Positions 10,301 through 20,198 of a DNA stretch of 29,366 nt are shown here, in pieces. Each line of letters starts with the position of its first letter. Position 1 is the stretch's first letter. The notes beneath the pieces were generated by a model, which was given only the letters and a program-made list of their open reading frames with translations, did not search any database and had not been told where the DNA came from. The stretch covers positions 1 to 29,366 of the forward strand of contig JALNQF010000449.1 of assembly GCA_028456385.1 (NCBI GenBank). Direction: 5' to 3'. A program made the translations under genes and the position numbers. The DNA is from Ophiosphaerella korrae (lineage: Eukaryota; Ascomycota; Dothideomycetes; Pleosporales; Phaeosphaeriaceae).

Positions 10301-13300
10301 GTTCGATTTTCTGAAGCGGTCACGAATCTTGTCAGTTCGGGCGATGTGCAGGTATTGGTGGAAATCGGGCCTCATCCCGCCCTGAAGTCACCAATCGACC
10401 AGATTTTGAAAGAGGCAGGCAAAACCTCAGTGAGCTATAGTGCTGGTATGAAACGCCAACAGGACTCTCGCGAAAGTATGTTACAGCTTGCTGGCACCTT
10501 GTTTTCCTTGAATACAAGTGTGGATTTGGTTGCAGTGAATGCACTCGATGGTATCGACACCTTAATACATGGCAGTATTGCCGTTGACCTTCCTCCATAT
10601 CAATACATGTACGGCCCAGTAGCATACCACGAGAGCCGTCAAAGTAAAGAGTATCGGTACCGTGAGGTGATCCGACACGACCTACTTGGTTCGAGGGTCG
10701 TTGGCAATGCCAAGTTGCGACCTCAGTGGCGCAACATCTTGCGCTTGAAAGACGTTCCTTGGTTAGGTGATCACCGTCTGCTCCCCGACGCTGTTTTACC
10801 TGCTGCTGCATATATTGCAATGGTTGTTGAAGCAGCCTCACGTATTCATAATGAGTATTCTACACCAGTACACATTGAGGGCCACTCGCTGCGCGACGTT
10901 TCAATTAAGTCAAGTTTGCAGATTCCGGAAGATGACTACGGTGTTGAGGTGGTCACAAGTATGGAGCTTGTTGATGGTGCCACAGCTGAAGCACCAGCAT
11001 GGGCGACATTCTCGGTGAGCACTGTGAATCGCGATTCCGATAGGTGGACAGAGCATTGTGCAGGGCGCATCAAGGTTGAGGTAGTCCAACCTGGATCAAG
11101 CTCTGCTTCGACGCTAAAAGTTGATGAATCGATTCGGGCTACGGATTCCAATACCTGGTACAAGACGTTTGCGGCAATTGGACTAGGTTATGGTCCGAGT
11201 TTTCGCCCTCTGTCGGATATTCGTGCAGATGTGCGGGTCAAGAATCAGGTGTCGGCCAAGGTAGCCTTGAAGACAACAGCAGGCACCATGATAGAGGAGT
11301 CCGCGTACACTCTACATCCAGCTTCCCTTGATGGTGCCATTCAACTGGGACTCATTGCTTGCCACGAAGGGCAGGCTGACAAAGCCAGCACGGCTTTTGT
11401 GCCGGTGCATTTTAGCCAGATATATCTCAGTACTGGAATCCCGAAAGATCTAGAAGAGGGAATAGCTGCAGCGCGTGGTGAGCGACGTGGTCTGCGTGGT
11501 GCCTACCTTGACTTCGTTCTAAGAACGCTTGATGGTCGCGAAGTACTACATGTCGAGGGCCTCCGTTGCACAAGTTACTCTCGCGCCTCTCAGTCTGTAG
11601 ACAAGGCGTACAGCAGCCCCTTCACGCGTCTACTTTGGAAGCCTGATATTCGTACATTGAACAACACCCAATTACGACAGCTATTCCCCCCGCCTCCTGA
11701 AAATGTGGATCGGGCTCCGCTCTGGGGCATCGTGAACAAGCTTGCATACGCGATAGTGTACAACATCTATGAGCTTTTCGCTGGAGATAGCGCGACAGCG
11801 CCAGGACCACAGCCTTCTGGAGAGGTCGGTCACTTCTTTGAATGGATCAAGAGACGAGGCACACTCGACGACAATGAAATTCGACGCGAATTTAAGCGTT
11901 TGACTCCAAAAGAGCGTCTCGCCAGAATTGATGAGCTGGTTTCCCAAGCACCACATGTCATCGAAGTTCAAACATCAAAGCTCTTGCACGACAACATGGC
12001 CGATATTCTTGCTGAGCGCCGAACTGGCATAGACGTCATCATCTCCAAAAATCTTCTTACGCCGTTGTATCAAGAGGGCCTGTTGATGACTGGTATTTAC
12101 CCACAGCTCTTCAAAGTTCTTGACATCTTAGGGCATGCTAATCCAAACATGCGTTACATTGAGATTGGGGGTGGTACAGGTGGCGCTACCCGCATCGCTA
12201 TGCAAGCAATGCGTGGGCCAAATGGAATCAAGAGCTACCATGACTATACATTTACCGATATATCTCCAGGTTTTCTCAATACTGCTCGCGAAGGCCTATC
12301 AGGTTCTGGCTTCGATGACATGATCTACAACGTACTGGATGCCGAGCAGGACCCGCGGGAAAACGGCTATGAGCCGGTTTACGATGTCGTCATTGCCTGC
12401 CAAGTTCTGCATGCCACTTCTAATATGAAGAAGACTCTGACAAACGTTGGAAAGCTTTTAAAGCCCGGAGGAAAGCTCGTTTTAGTGGAAACTACACAGA
12501 ACTTCATGGTGCCCGGTGTTGTTGTCGGCACTTTCACAGGATATTGGGCTGGTATCCCTGATGGCCGATTTGATGCACCATTTATGAGCCAGGATTTATG
12601 GGACTCAAATTTGAAGGCAGCTGGCTTCTCTGGCACTGAGCTAGTTCTTGATGACTTCCCGCGCCCACACAACACTACGTCTATAATTGTTTCTACTTTC
12701 AATGGATTGGCTTCCGAAATACAAACACAAGGTAATGGAGACGTTCACGTTCTTCATAGCGCTGTAACTCCTCCAACTCTCTTGAGCCAGTTAGCATATG
12801 ACTTTTCACGACGTGGCATTGCAACGAAGTCAATCTCATTTCAAGATGCACCAAGGGCGATACCTCCAGGTGCTCATGCGATAGTCTTCCTTGACGATGA
12901 ACACCTTCAGCTTGACAGCGAAGAACGAGACCTGGCCGCCTTCCAGTACCTAGCACGTACCACAGCAAGCCTGACGGTTCTCACGAGTTCCGGTGTTGCA
13001 AAGGGCCGCAACCCAGATGGCGCGTTGATGGCGGGACTTCTACGCGTCCTCAACACCGAAAATCCCACTGTAAAATTTCTATCCATAGACATCGATGGCG
13101 AGAATTTCGAAATCAAAGGCGGTGATGTCGAGAAAGGGCACCTCACGCGCTCTATTATCGACCAAGTACTTGCACTCCATGACACCGAACTAAGCACGGA
13201 CAAAGAAAACCCCACAGACCATGAATTTGTTTGGCAAAACGGCGCTCTTTGGGTTAGTCGATTTGCGACTTTTCCGGAAACCGAGATCTCGGTTCCAAGC

Positions 13301-15798
13301 GAGTATTATAGTGCGGACAGTCTCAGCTTCGAGAACAAAACAGAATTGCTGTCAATTGATAGCCAGGGGCCCGTGCGTGCTGCTTTCGAGACGCCAGGCG
13401 TGCTTGGTTCTCTCTACTTTGCACCTTACAGGGAGCTGTGGAAGCCACTTCCGCACGATCATATCGACGTTAAAATTACAGCTATTGGTCTGGATTATGA
13501 TGATTTGGACATTTGGTCTGGCCGTGTTGATACCACCCATGCTTTGTCTGAGTTCGCAGGAACTGTAACCGCAATCGGAACTAGAGTTACTGGCCTAAAA
13601 GTTGGTGACCGCGTGTATGGACTCAGCAACGGAGAGTTCCGTGTCGGGAACTCCACACGCGTCATTGGTTCTCTGGCGCTCAAGCTGCATCCTAGTGATG
13701 ACCCTGTACAAATGGCGACTTTACCTCGTTCATACTCCACGGTTGTATATGCTCTAGAACAGGTCTCCCATCTTCCTCCACAGAAATGGCTTGGCAAAAC
13801 CATACTTGTTCAATCGGCGACAAGCAATACTGGCATTGCGGCCATCACTTTAGCAAAAGCCAAAGGTGCGGAGGTATTTGGCTTAGTGGACGACGCCAAA
13901 AAAGCGGCTTTTCTTGCTATGGAGACTGGCCTGCCACCATCGCGTATTCTGGACTCTATACGCCACGCTGCGAACGCAACACAGAAGGGTGGATTTGACG
14001 TCATCCTCAGCACCAGACATGACTCGGAGTTCTTATACTCAGCAGCCCAATTCCTACAACCAATGGGCCATCTGGTTCATATCGGCCGTCTTGAGGACCA
14101 GAGTTCACGGGCAGTCGGTGTTCTTGACTTTGGCTTGTTGTCCCAAAAGAATGCCACCTTTTCCCCTGTCAATCTCCCGATTCTAATCGATTCAGTCCCA
14201 ACTCTTGGCCGCCAGTTGTTACAAACCGTTGATGAATACCTCCGTCGGGGGCTGATCAAGCCTCTCCAAATGTTTGCTGGAGCCGGAAAAGATGCTGCTG
14301 ATTTGTCGCAAGTGCTACCAGACTTCGCCAAGCTGAGAGGGGATGCAGGTAAGTTGGTCTTGACCTTCACGAATCCGGAGTCGCAAGTCAAGATGCTGCC
14401 ACCACTCCAAACCGCCCGCTTTGATAGCGAGGCAGCTTATGTTATCACTGGTGCGCTGGGCGGCCTAGGACAGTCTATTATGCAGTGGATGGTTGATCGT
14501 GGTGCGAAAAACCTGATTCTCTTATCTCGGCGTTCGATTGATACTGTTCCCGATGCACAGCGTCTCGTCGAAAACCTCACCAATCGTGGGGTTGACATAA
14601 AGCCTATCGTTTGCGATGTTACTGAGAAGGCTCAGCTCACGCACGTGTTGGATAAAGTTTCTTCCGAACGCTTGGTAAAGGGAGTTGTTCATGCGGCTGT
14701 GTCCTGGCGCGACCTATCGTTCGATAAACTTTCGGCTACCCGGTGGCGCGAAAGTCTCGCAGCCAAAGTACGAGGTACGAAGAACCTTCACGAGGCGACA
14801 CTCTCCATGCCGCTTGAATTCTTCGTCATGACCACGTCCCTATTGTCCGTATATGCACTGGCGACACAGGGCGCATATACAGCGGCCAACAACTTTCAAG
14901 ATGCATTTGCGCGCCACCGCCGCGCACTAGGCTTACCAGCATCGACCGTCTCATTTAGTTTGATCCGTGATGTTGGAGCTACAGGATCAGACTCAAACAC
15001 CGTCGACACCTTTGAGCGCAACAAGACGGTGACGCTGAGCGAGAGGCAATTCCTTGCGCTCTTAGAGCCAGCTTTCTTTGCGCAATCACGCATTGTGACT
15101 ACAGATAATGATCCACTCTCAGCTGCCAATTTGATCACTTGTCTGGATCCGGCAAGTATGCTAACTCGAGTGCGTGATGGGGCTAACAATGGACCAACAC
15201 CTCGCTGGTATAGCGATGGTCGCGTGGCTACCATCATGCGTGCCTTCGCCGATGCGCAGCAGCACCTTCTGGATCAGAGCTCATCAGACGCGACGGGTGC
15301 CGGCAAGTCAAGCGTAGCCCGCCTACAGAAAGATCTTGAGGCAGGAATTCGGGCGGGACCGGCGGAACGCTCCGCTACCATAGCGCTTGTCGAGGGCGCC
15401 ATCACTAGTACGGTTGCGGACATGCTATTTATCGACTTAGAGGCCGTAGACCCAAGCAGATCTGTTGCTGACTATGGCGTTGACAGCTTGGTACGTATTA
15501 TTCTTTGTCGTCATGATATTTAGCTTTTGCCGGGGTATGAAAACGGTACTGGTGAGGACACGTTGGGGTTTACGTGTTCTGTGCCCGCATAAACTTCATT
15601 ATGTATTCGTTGTGGATAAACTTTGCTAACTTCTGCTCTTTTTGAAAGATCGCCGCCGAGCTACGCAACTGGTTTCTTGACGCTTTGAAGACGGACATTA
15701 GCATGCTGAAGCTGCTTGACCAGAGTACGAGCATGAGCACCCTTGCAGCTAGAATTGTCGACAACGGACTAGCTCAGGCTGTTGCCGCATCGGAGTAA
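7329..15798 (+). CDS. Highly reducing type I polyketide synthase (KS-AT-DH-cMT-ER-KR-ACP)
   Basis: This is an iterative fungal HR-PKS that would build a C-methylated, partly reduced polyketide chain from malonyl-CoA. Inferred exons are 7329-7374, 7443-7914, 7967-8377, 8547-8870, 8926-15490 and 15649-15798, giving 2655 residues. That is at the long end of the usual HR-PKS size. All five introns are GT-AG with branch-like CTAA/CTGA sites, and each junction restores a conserved motif. The ATG at 7329 has A at -3 and G at +4, follows an in-frame TAG at 7290, and places the KS core (AIVGMG) about 10 residues in. Catalytic residues for KS, AT, cMT, KR and ACP are intact, while the ER cofactor loop is degenerate. 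No thioesterase, reductase or NRPS module follows the ACP. No RIP-type stops occur, although both flanks are saturated with them. The chemical product cannot be predicted, and no partner biosynthetic gene is in the window. Confidence 0.95.
7375..7442 (+). other. PKS intron 1
   Basis: 68 bp, GTAAGA...TTAG. It splits a glycine codon so that GMG joins CRWPGG, the conserved start of fungal KS domains. Confidence 0.92.
7915..7966 (+). other. PKS intron 2
   Basis: 52 bp, GTAGAT...ATAG, with a CTAAT branch-like site near 7951. Splicing restores LNGPSLTVDTACSSS around the KS active site. Confidence 0.93.
8378..8546 (+). other. PKS intron 3 (non-consensus donor, two in-phase acceptors)
   Basis: 169 bp, donor GTTTGT, acceptor CTGCAG at 8546, branch-like CTGAC at 8530-8534. 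Splicing gives ADTSYFECHGTGT, which fits the family. Another AG at 8519 is exactly 27 nt upstream in the same phase and would insert nine residues next to the KS histidine motif. The branch site position favours 8546. Confidence 0.85.
8871..8925 (+). other. PKS intron 4
   Basis: 55 bp, GTACGT...GCAG, with CTGAC near 8905. Splicing restores SINSFGYGGANAHCI at the end of the KS. Confidence 0.93.
9089..9136 (+). repeat. 24-bp tandem repeat in the KS-AT linker
   Basis: Two tandem 24-bp units (9089-9112 and 9113-9136) encode DDSAEDST and DDSAEQSK. They lie in a Ser/Thr/Asp/Asn-rich, probably disordered linker (residues about 465-532) between the KS and the AT. The linker is poorly conserved in HR-PKS enzymes and can tolerate in-frame expansion. 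Confidence 0.8.
9494..10447 (+). other. PKS domain: malonyl-CoA acyltransferase (AT)
   Basis: Residues about 608-925. It opens with FTGQGAQWAAMG. The nucleophile is Ser705 in GHSSGE (codon at 9785), and the partner histidine is probably His809 in AYHSHHM. The domain loads malonyl units onto the ACP. It looks complete. Confidence 0.93.
10670..11587 (+). other. PKS domain: dehydratase (DH)
   Basis: Residues about 1000-1305, a double hotdog domain. The catalytic histidine is His1034 in DHRLLPDAVLP; the usual HxxxGxxxxP motif has proline instead of glycine. The second catalytic residue is Asp1220 in LHPASLDGAIQ, which fits the DxxxQ pattern. GYGPSF, typical of fungal HR-PKS dehydratases, is present at about 1172-1177. 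It is probably active, since the His-Asp pair is retained. Confidence 0.85.
11705..12667 (+). other. PKS domain: C-methyltransferase (cMT)
   Basis: Residues about 1345-1665. The SAM-binding motif EIGGGTGG is at 1497-1504 (codons from 12161), followed by FTDISPGF and LLKPGGKLVLVE. The probable catalytic pair is His1580 (ACQVLHAT) and Glu1606 (LVETT). They are 26 residues apart, which matches the spacing of the His-Glu dyad known from fungal PKS methyltransferases. Many HR-PKS enzymes keep a dead cMT; this one looks active, so an alpha-methylated product is expected. Confidence 0.87.
13376..14368 (+). other. PKS domain: enoylreductase (ER), degenerate cofactor loop
   Basis: Residues about 1902-2232, of normal length for an MDR-type ER. 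A non-catalytic structural KR segment precedes it at about 1672-1900. The nucleotide-binding loop, usually close to SAAGGVGQAA, reads SATSNTGIAA at 2048-2057. The usual LNFxDV segment near the N-terminus reads LDYDDL. The fold is intact but two glycines of the loop are lost, so NADPH binding, and therefore enoyl reduction, is doubtful. This resembles HR-PKS enzymes that rely on a separate trans-acting ER. Confidence 0.8.
14411..14992 (+). other. PKS domain: ketoreductase (KR)
   Basis: Residues about 2247-2440. The Rossmann loop reads TGALGGLGQS at 2259-2268. The catalytic set is Lys2365 (AAKVRGT), Ser2389 (MTTSLLS), Tyr2402 (QGAYTAAN) and Asn2406, at the spacing of the SDR family. Beta-keto reduction by NADPH is therefore expected to work. 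Confidence 0.9.
15380..15774 (+). other. PKS domain: acyl carrier protein (ACP), split by intron 5
   Basis: Residues about 2570-2648. The phosphopantetheine attachment serine is Ser2605 in YGVDSL (codon 15485-15487). Intron 5 cuts one codon later, directly after the leucine, and the second half resumes IAAELRNWF in exon 6. The protein ends 50 residues after Ser2605, so no release domain is fused. Confidence 0.93.
15491..15648 (+). other. PKS intron 5
   Basis: 158 bp, GTACGT...AAAG, with GCTAAC near 15624. It is phase 0 after the leucine of the ACP DSL motif. Reading through it would stop at 15523 and remove half of the ACP. Confidence 0.92.
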
Positions 15799-16271
15799 GC
15801 TAATGCGGAGAGAGAGTGTGTGTGAAAGGGCAGTGGTGTTATCGTTGCACTAGACTGCCAGGATCAAACGGCTCGGATAGACTAATATAGAGGATATAGT
15901 CGATCTTTGATGTTATTTTTTGTGATCATGAATATCAATGTGTGCCGTCTACGCAAGAGCTCGTATTTATTGAATTGCAGCCCCGCTAGAGCTATGTTGT
16001 GCAATTAGATGGACCAATAAATATACTGAAAAGTCCTAGAAGAAGGGCTATCGTTGTGGTGTTGATAAAGCTGTTGCAAGTCAAATCGCTCATTCAGGAG
16101 AATCAATGGATGTAACAGCGTCGTAGCGGCTGTCCTGAGGGTCTTTCGCTATCCCGATAGTTATGGTGCACTATCGACTACCACGATTTCGTCCCTGGCT
16201 CGCTTGCAACAGAGAAACAAAAGTCATCCAACTTTGGGCGCTCTCAACAAGCTGGATCGCGTGGAAAAATA
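15799..16271 (+). other. PKS 3' flank
   Basis: Normal-composition sequence between the PKS stop and the Fot1-like transposon. I see no gene in it on either strand. It should contain the PKS 3' UTR and polyadenylation site. A small inverted repeat (CGATAGT...ACTATCG) lies near 16155-16175, without a clear role. Confidence 0.6.
16016..16021 (+). terminator. Candidate polyadenylation signal of the PKS
   Basis: AATAAA about 220 nt after the stop codon, the best match to the canonical signal downstream. Fungal signals are loose, so earlier A-rich sites are possible. Confidence 0.4.
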
Positions 16272-18190
16272 AGGTTCGCTACCGAGTTTCTACATACTCG
16301 CCGTACTGGCCAAGATGCTCCGCATCTTGGCCGTGGACAGTCCAACGCTAAAAGACAGTCCAACACCAAATTTGATCAACTTTTCATCTTGCGCACGCGT
16401 TTTTTCGCGCAACAACAATGGCTTTACGATACGGCCCGTATTCCAGCGTAGAGGAGCGAATTACGGCTGCTTTGGCGTCTATGGATCCATCAAAAAAGCC
16501 AAATTTGACGCAGTTATCGCGCGATTACAATGTGCCGTACGACTGTCTACGAGGACGCTTTCGCGGCGTCAAATCGAAGAGCGCACGCCCTGGGCTAAAC
16601 TAACGTCTCAGCGCTACCCAGGAGCTCGCAGTAAGGCAGTATATTCGCCACTGCGACGATTTAAAGATGCCAGCACTTGTGCCGCAGTTGCAGAGCAGTA
16701 TTCAGGCCATATTGGACCTCGAGGACCCATCTAGGGCAGCACCGCCGCTAGGCTAGCACTAGCTAGCTCGCTAGCTTAAGCGCAACCTAGAGTGTCGTAG
16801 AGTCTACTAGAAGCCATAGGAGCTTACAAGGCTCGCGAGTTCGCGAGTTAACGTTTATACAGAGTATTTTAATAACTTAAAGGCTATAATTTCAAAGTTT
16901 AGTATCTAATAAGCTAACTACTACAATATAGATAAGACTAGGTTTTAGATTAGATATAGAGGCTTGTAGTAGATTATTACGTTTAACTTTAACTACTAGC
17001 AAAGTAGTACAAGCAATATAAATTGTAACTATATTACTATAATAGAAGTAATTAATAGTACTAGCAATATTCTACCTCCTCTACTTATTACTAAAGGCGC
17101 TATATATCTTAAAAAATAGTATACTTAGACTACTCTACCTAGTAAGTATAGTATAGGTTTAAGTAGTAGTAGCTATACTAATAATACTCTTATACTAGAG
17201 TAGCTTAAGCACTTTAATACTTACTTATTATAGCGTTAAATAGGTGCGTATAAACTACTTATCTTAGATAGGTTTAGTACTTACTTAACTATAGAGTTTC
17301 TATAATACTACAACAATTAAAAGATAATTTTATTTATACTACTATCTTATATATCTTAAGATCTATAGCTACTTAATATAGTCTACTTTTAACTTCTTAA
17401 GTACTACTATAAACGTATAGTTAAAGTAGCTACTTATACTAGCTATACTAACTTTAATAAACTAGAGTTTTTTAAAGTAATCTATAGTATTAAGATAAAA
17501 GCTTTTAAACTAAATACTATAAAAAAGGCCTAGAAGATAGTAGGAATCTTTTTATAGTACCTAGAGATAGTACTCTAAAAAGTATATACTACTTACTTAA
17601 GTATACCTTTTTTAGAGCTACTTTACTACCTAAGCTACTTTTAAACTTTTTAAACTATAAGAGAGTTAATAGATAAAGTTAATAAGTATACTTACTAGCT
17701 ATTATAACTTACTAAGCCTTATAACTAGTTTCTAAAACTACTAAAAAGCTATAAAGCTAATACTAAGCTTTATAAAGTACTATAGTATAAGGCTAAGTTT
17801 ATAACCTTAGTTATAGTAGCGTATTAGTAATACTAGAGTACTAAGTAGCGTTAAATTAAGAGCTCTAGTATACTTATAGTAGCTTTAGCTTACGCTATAG
17901 TTAATACGCAAGTTAAAAAAGATACTAAAAAAGTTATATAGTAAGTAGTAAGATAGTATAAAGCTAACTAATAACGTATTATAGATATATAAGCTAAAGA
18001 GTAGTACGCTTAAAATTATAACTCTAGGTAGTTTATATATTAATCTATAATTTAGCTATTTTATAACTTTAATTTTTATTTACGTTATAGTATTATTTAA
18101 GTTACGTAATAAATTTATATTAAAATTTAGTATTAGACTATCTATAGCTAAGATATAGAGTATCTTAGCTAGTATAGTAAGTAGTAAGCT
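16272..18190 (+). mobile_element. Fot1/pogo-like DNA transposon (Tc1/mariner superfamily), partly RIP-mutated
   Basis: About 1.92 kb, the usual size for Fot1-type elements, flanked by TA at 16270-16271 and 18191-18192. The ends begin AGGTTCGCTAC (left) and AGCTTACTAC (right, reverse complement). The inverted repeats extend over roughly 100 bp with gaps; the right one differs mainly by C-to-T/G-to-A. Both contain a palindrome: GGCCAAGATGC with its complement at 16308-16332, and AGCTAAGATA with its complement at 18146-18170. The left repeat holds an extra 18-bp unit with GACAGTCCAAC repeated. It encodes one transposase, from 16418. The first 480 bp or so have normal composition, and from about 16750 the element is as AT-rich as the flank. 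Confidence 0.87.
16418..18030 (+). pseudogene. Fot1/pogo-type DDE transposase, inactivated by nonsense mutations
   Basis: One reading frame of about 530 codons can be followed from the ATG at 16418 through many stops. Residues about 8-55 form a psq-type helix-turn-helix (VEERITAALASMD...LSRDYNVPYDCLRGRFRG). A CENP-B/Tc5-like DNA-binding region follows, then the DDE_1 catalytic core. The first aspartate is at 16931-16933 (NIDKTRF) and the second at 17267-17269 (LILDRF). The third catalytic position, at 17375-17377, now reads AAT (Asn), 36 codons after the second, as expected for DD35D transposases. The first stop is TAA at 16601, the next TAG at 16754; both fit C-to-T at CpA. Beyond 16760, stops occur every few codons. 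It cannot make a functional transposase. Confidence 0.87.
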
Positions 18191-18192
18191 TA

Positions 18193-18862
18193 TTAGTAAG
18201 TTTAGAGCTATCTAAAATTCTCTACTCTACTAAGATATCTTTATAGCTACTTAACTTAAACTCTATATAATAAACCTTATACCCCTAATACTTAACGTAC
18301 GTATATCCTTTAGCTAGATACTCTTTAGTATTAATTCTATTAATAGTAGTAATAGCTAAAAGTTCTAGTTTACTCTTATACTCTAACTAGGTCTTTCTAA
18401 ATAACTTTAATATCTAGTAAGTATAGTAGAAGCTATATAGATATACTATTACTAATATACACTAGTATTATAAAAGATTATAGTTAGTTTAAAACCTATA
18501 TACCTTTTACTTCTATACTTAATAATATATAAGTTTTAGGCTAAAAATAAGCTCTATTAAAATTCTTACTAAGTACTTACTAAACTTATTAGGTATATCT
18601 TTATATAGCTCTCTTTACTTTAAAAAAGTCTTATATATTTCTAGTATTATTTATAATACTATTAAGATACTAATTATATATTCTAATAGCTATAATATAA
18701 TAACTTCTTTTAGCTTAAAGCTTTATAAGACTATTAAAGATAGTAAAAGTAAGAATATAGTATATTTTAACTCTAAGAAGTATAATAGAGCTCTAAGTTA
18801 TTAACTACCTAAAGCCTTAAAGAGAGAGTAAGAGAGAAAAAGAGAAAAGAGAAGGTATTAGG
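18193..18862. other. AT-rich RIP-type DNA, unresolved
   Basis: No gene or recognisable domain is visible. A purine-rich run (AGAGAGAGTAAGAGAGAAAA) at about 18820-18840 lies just before the LTR-like repeat, in the position of the gag-side sequence next to the LTR at 5573. This could be a degraded gag-side leader of another retroelement copy, but protein similarity is lost. Confidence 0.4.
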
Positions 18863-19135
18863 TAGATTAAGAGTTAATAACTAAAGTTTATATTAGTAAT
18901 CGTGTAATAAACTATAAATAATAAATAATTCCTAATAAATATTAAAGTATTATCGTTCTTAGTTAGAGATTAGATTATTAATACTATCTTAATAATACGT
19001 ATTACTACTAACTATATACTTAGTACTTTACTAATACTTTATTACTTTATTATTTCTATATTCGCGAAGTTATAAAGCTAGCTTTATAGCATTATATTTA
19101 CTAAGATTATAAAGTTATAAAGTTATTAATATAAA
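18863..19135 (-). repeat. LTR-like fragment
   Basis: It begins TAGATTAAGAGTTAATAACT and aligns with 5573 onward and 19844 onward in the same orientation. The later part (TATATTTACTAAGAT...) resembles the tandem-repeat portion of the LTR at about 26211-26318 read in reverse. It is probably a solo or truncated LTR of the same gypsy family. Confidence 0.6.
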
Positions 19136-19843
19136 AGATTACTAAGCTAGTTTAATTACTAAGCTAGTTACTTTTTCTTAGTATTATAAATACTACCTCT
19201 TTAGAATTTAATAATAAACTTTACTTAGTACTCCTTACTACTATAATACTACTATCTAATTTAGAAGTCTCTTCTTTATCTACTTAGTATTAAACTAGGT
19301 TACTTTAAGCTAAGCTAAGTTACTAGTAGGTTAAAAACGTTATAGTAAGAGTATAAACAGTTAAGTTATAGTAAAAAGTATATTAATTAATAAAGTAATT
19401 ACTAACTACTTAGTAATTCCTTTAAAGAGCTTATATACCTCTCTCCTAGAGCTAACTACTTTAAGCTAACTTAAGATAAAGTAGTTTCTAATATTATCTT
19501 CTTTTATAGGTCTAAATATCCTAGCTAAGTAAAAGAGAAGTTAACTTTAGCTATCTTAATATACTTTAGGCTAATTTTAGCTCTTATAAAGTTATTAGTA
19601 TATATTTCTTTAATTTTTTACTAAAAGCTTAATATAAAGTATTTTAAAGTAAAGATAAGCTATATATTAAACTAAGATTTTACTTTTACTTTAGTAATTT
19701 TATTTTTACTTAAGTTTACTAATTTTATATATATATATATATACTAGTATAAGATTATACTTAACTTTAGTACTCTTCTTTAGTATATATAATATAATAG
19801 GGTCTCTTGTTATTAACTATAAGTAACTTATTATTAGTATTAG
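19136..19843. other. AT-rich DNA with an inverted-repeat-element end fragment
   Basis: At 19136-19175 the sequence carries two copies of ACTAAGCTAGTT, the repeated subterminal motif of the palindromic element at 6174-6537. No matching opposite arm was found, so this is probably one broken end. A TA microsatellite lies at about 19725-19745. I could assign nothing else. Confidence 0.45.
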
Positions 19844-20198
19844 TAGATTAAGAGTTAATAGTAAAGGCTTATATTATAATTAAGTAAAAAGCTATTAATA
19901 ATAGAAAGATATTATATAATATTAATATATTATTACTTGTAGTTAATAATTAAATTACTAATACTATCTTAAAGGTATATATTATTACTACCTATATACT
20001 TCTACTCTACTCTTAATCTATAGTATACTTTTATAGATTATTAATTTATTATATATAATTATAGATTACTTATATTACGTATTCTAATTATAAGTTAATT
20101 TCTAATCTAGGTTATTACTTTACTTATCTTATACTCTATTAGTACTTAAGTTAAAACTAAATAGTTCTATCTTAATTTCTTTTATTATATTCGTAATA
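19844..20198 (-). repeat. LTR, same family as 5573-6062
   Basis: It aligns with the LTR at 5573-6062 across its length, except that it lacks the 165-bp insertion present there. It could be the 3' LTR of the - strand gypsy copy that follows (21060-26095), or a solo LTR; about 860 bp of unassigned sequence separate the two. Confidence 0.65.

Noticed and set aside
10332..10841. 169-codon antisense frame over the AT-DH region
   Set aside because: It is a shadow of the long PKS exon, with no independent domain.
15649..15798. Possible release domain after the ACP
   Set aside because: Only 50 residues follow the ACP serine, all explained by ACP helices; there is no thioesterase, reductase or transferase.
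16315..16734. 139-codon + strand frame over the transposon 5' end
   Set aside because: It is out of frame with the transposase; the frame from 16418 carries the psq helix-turn-helix and continues into the DDE core.
19725..19745. TA-repeat tract as a regulatory site or origin
   Set aside because: A short TA run is expected by chance in RIP-saturated DNA, and nothing else supports a function.
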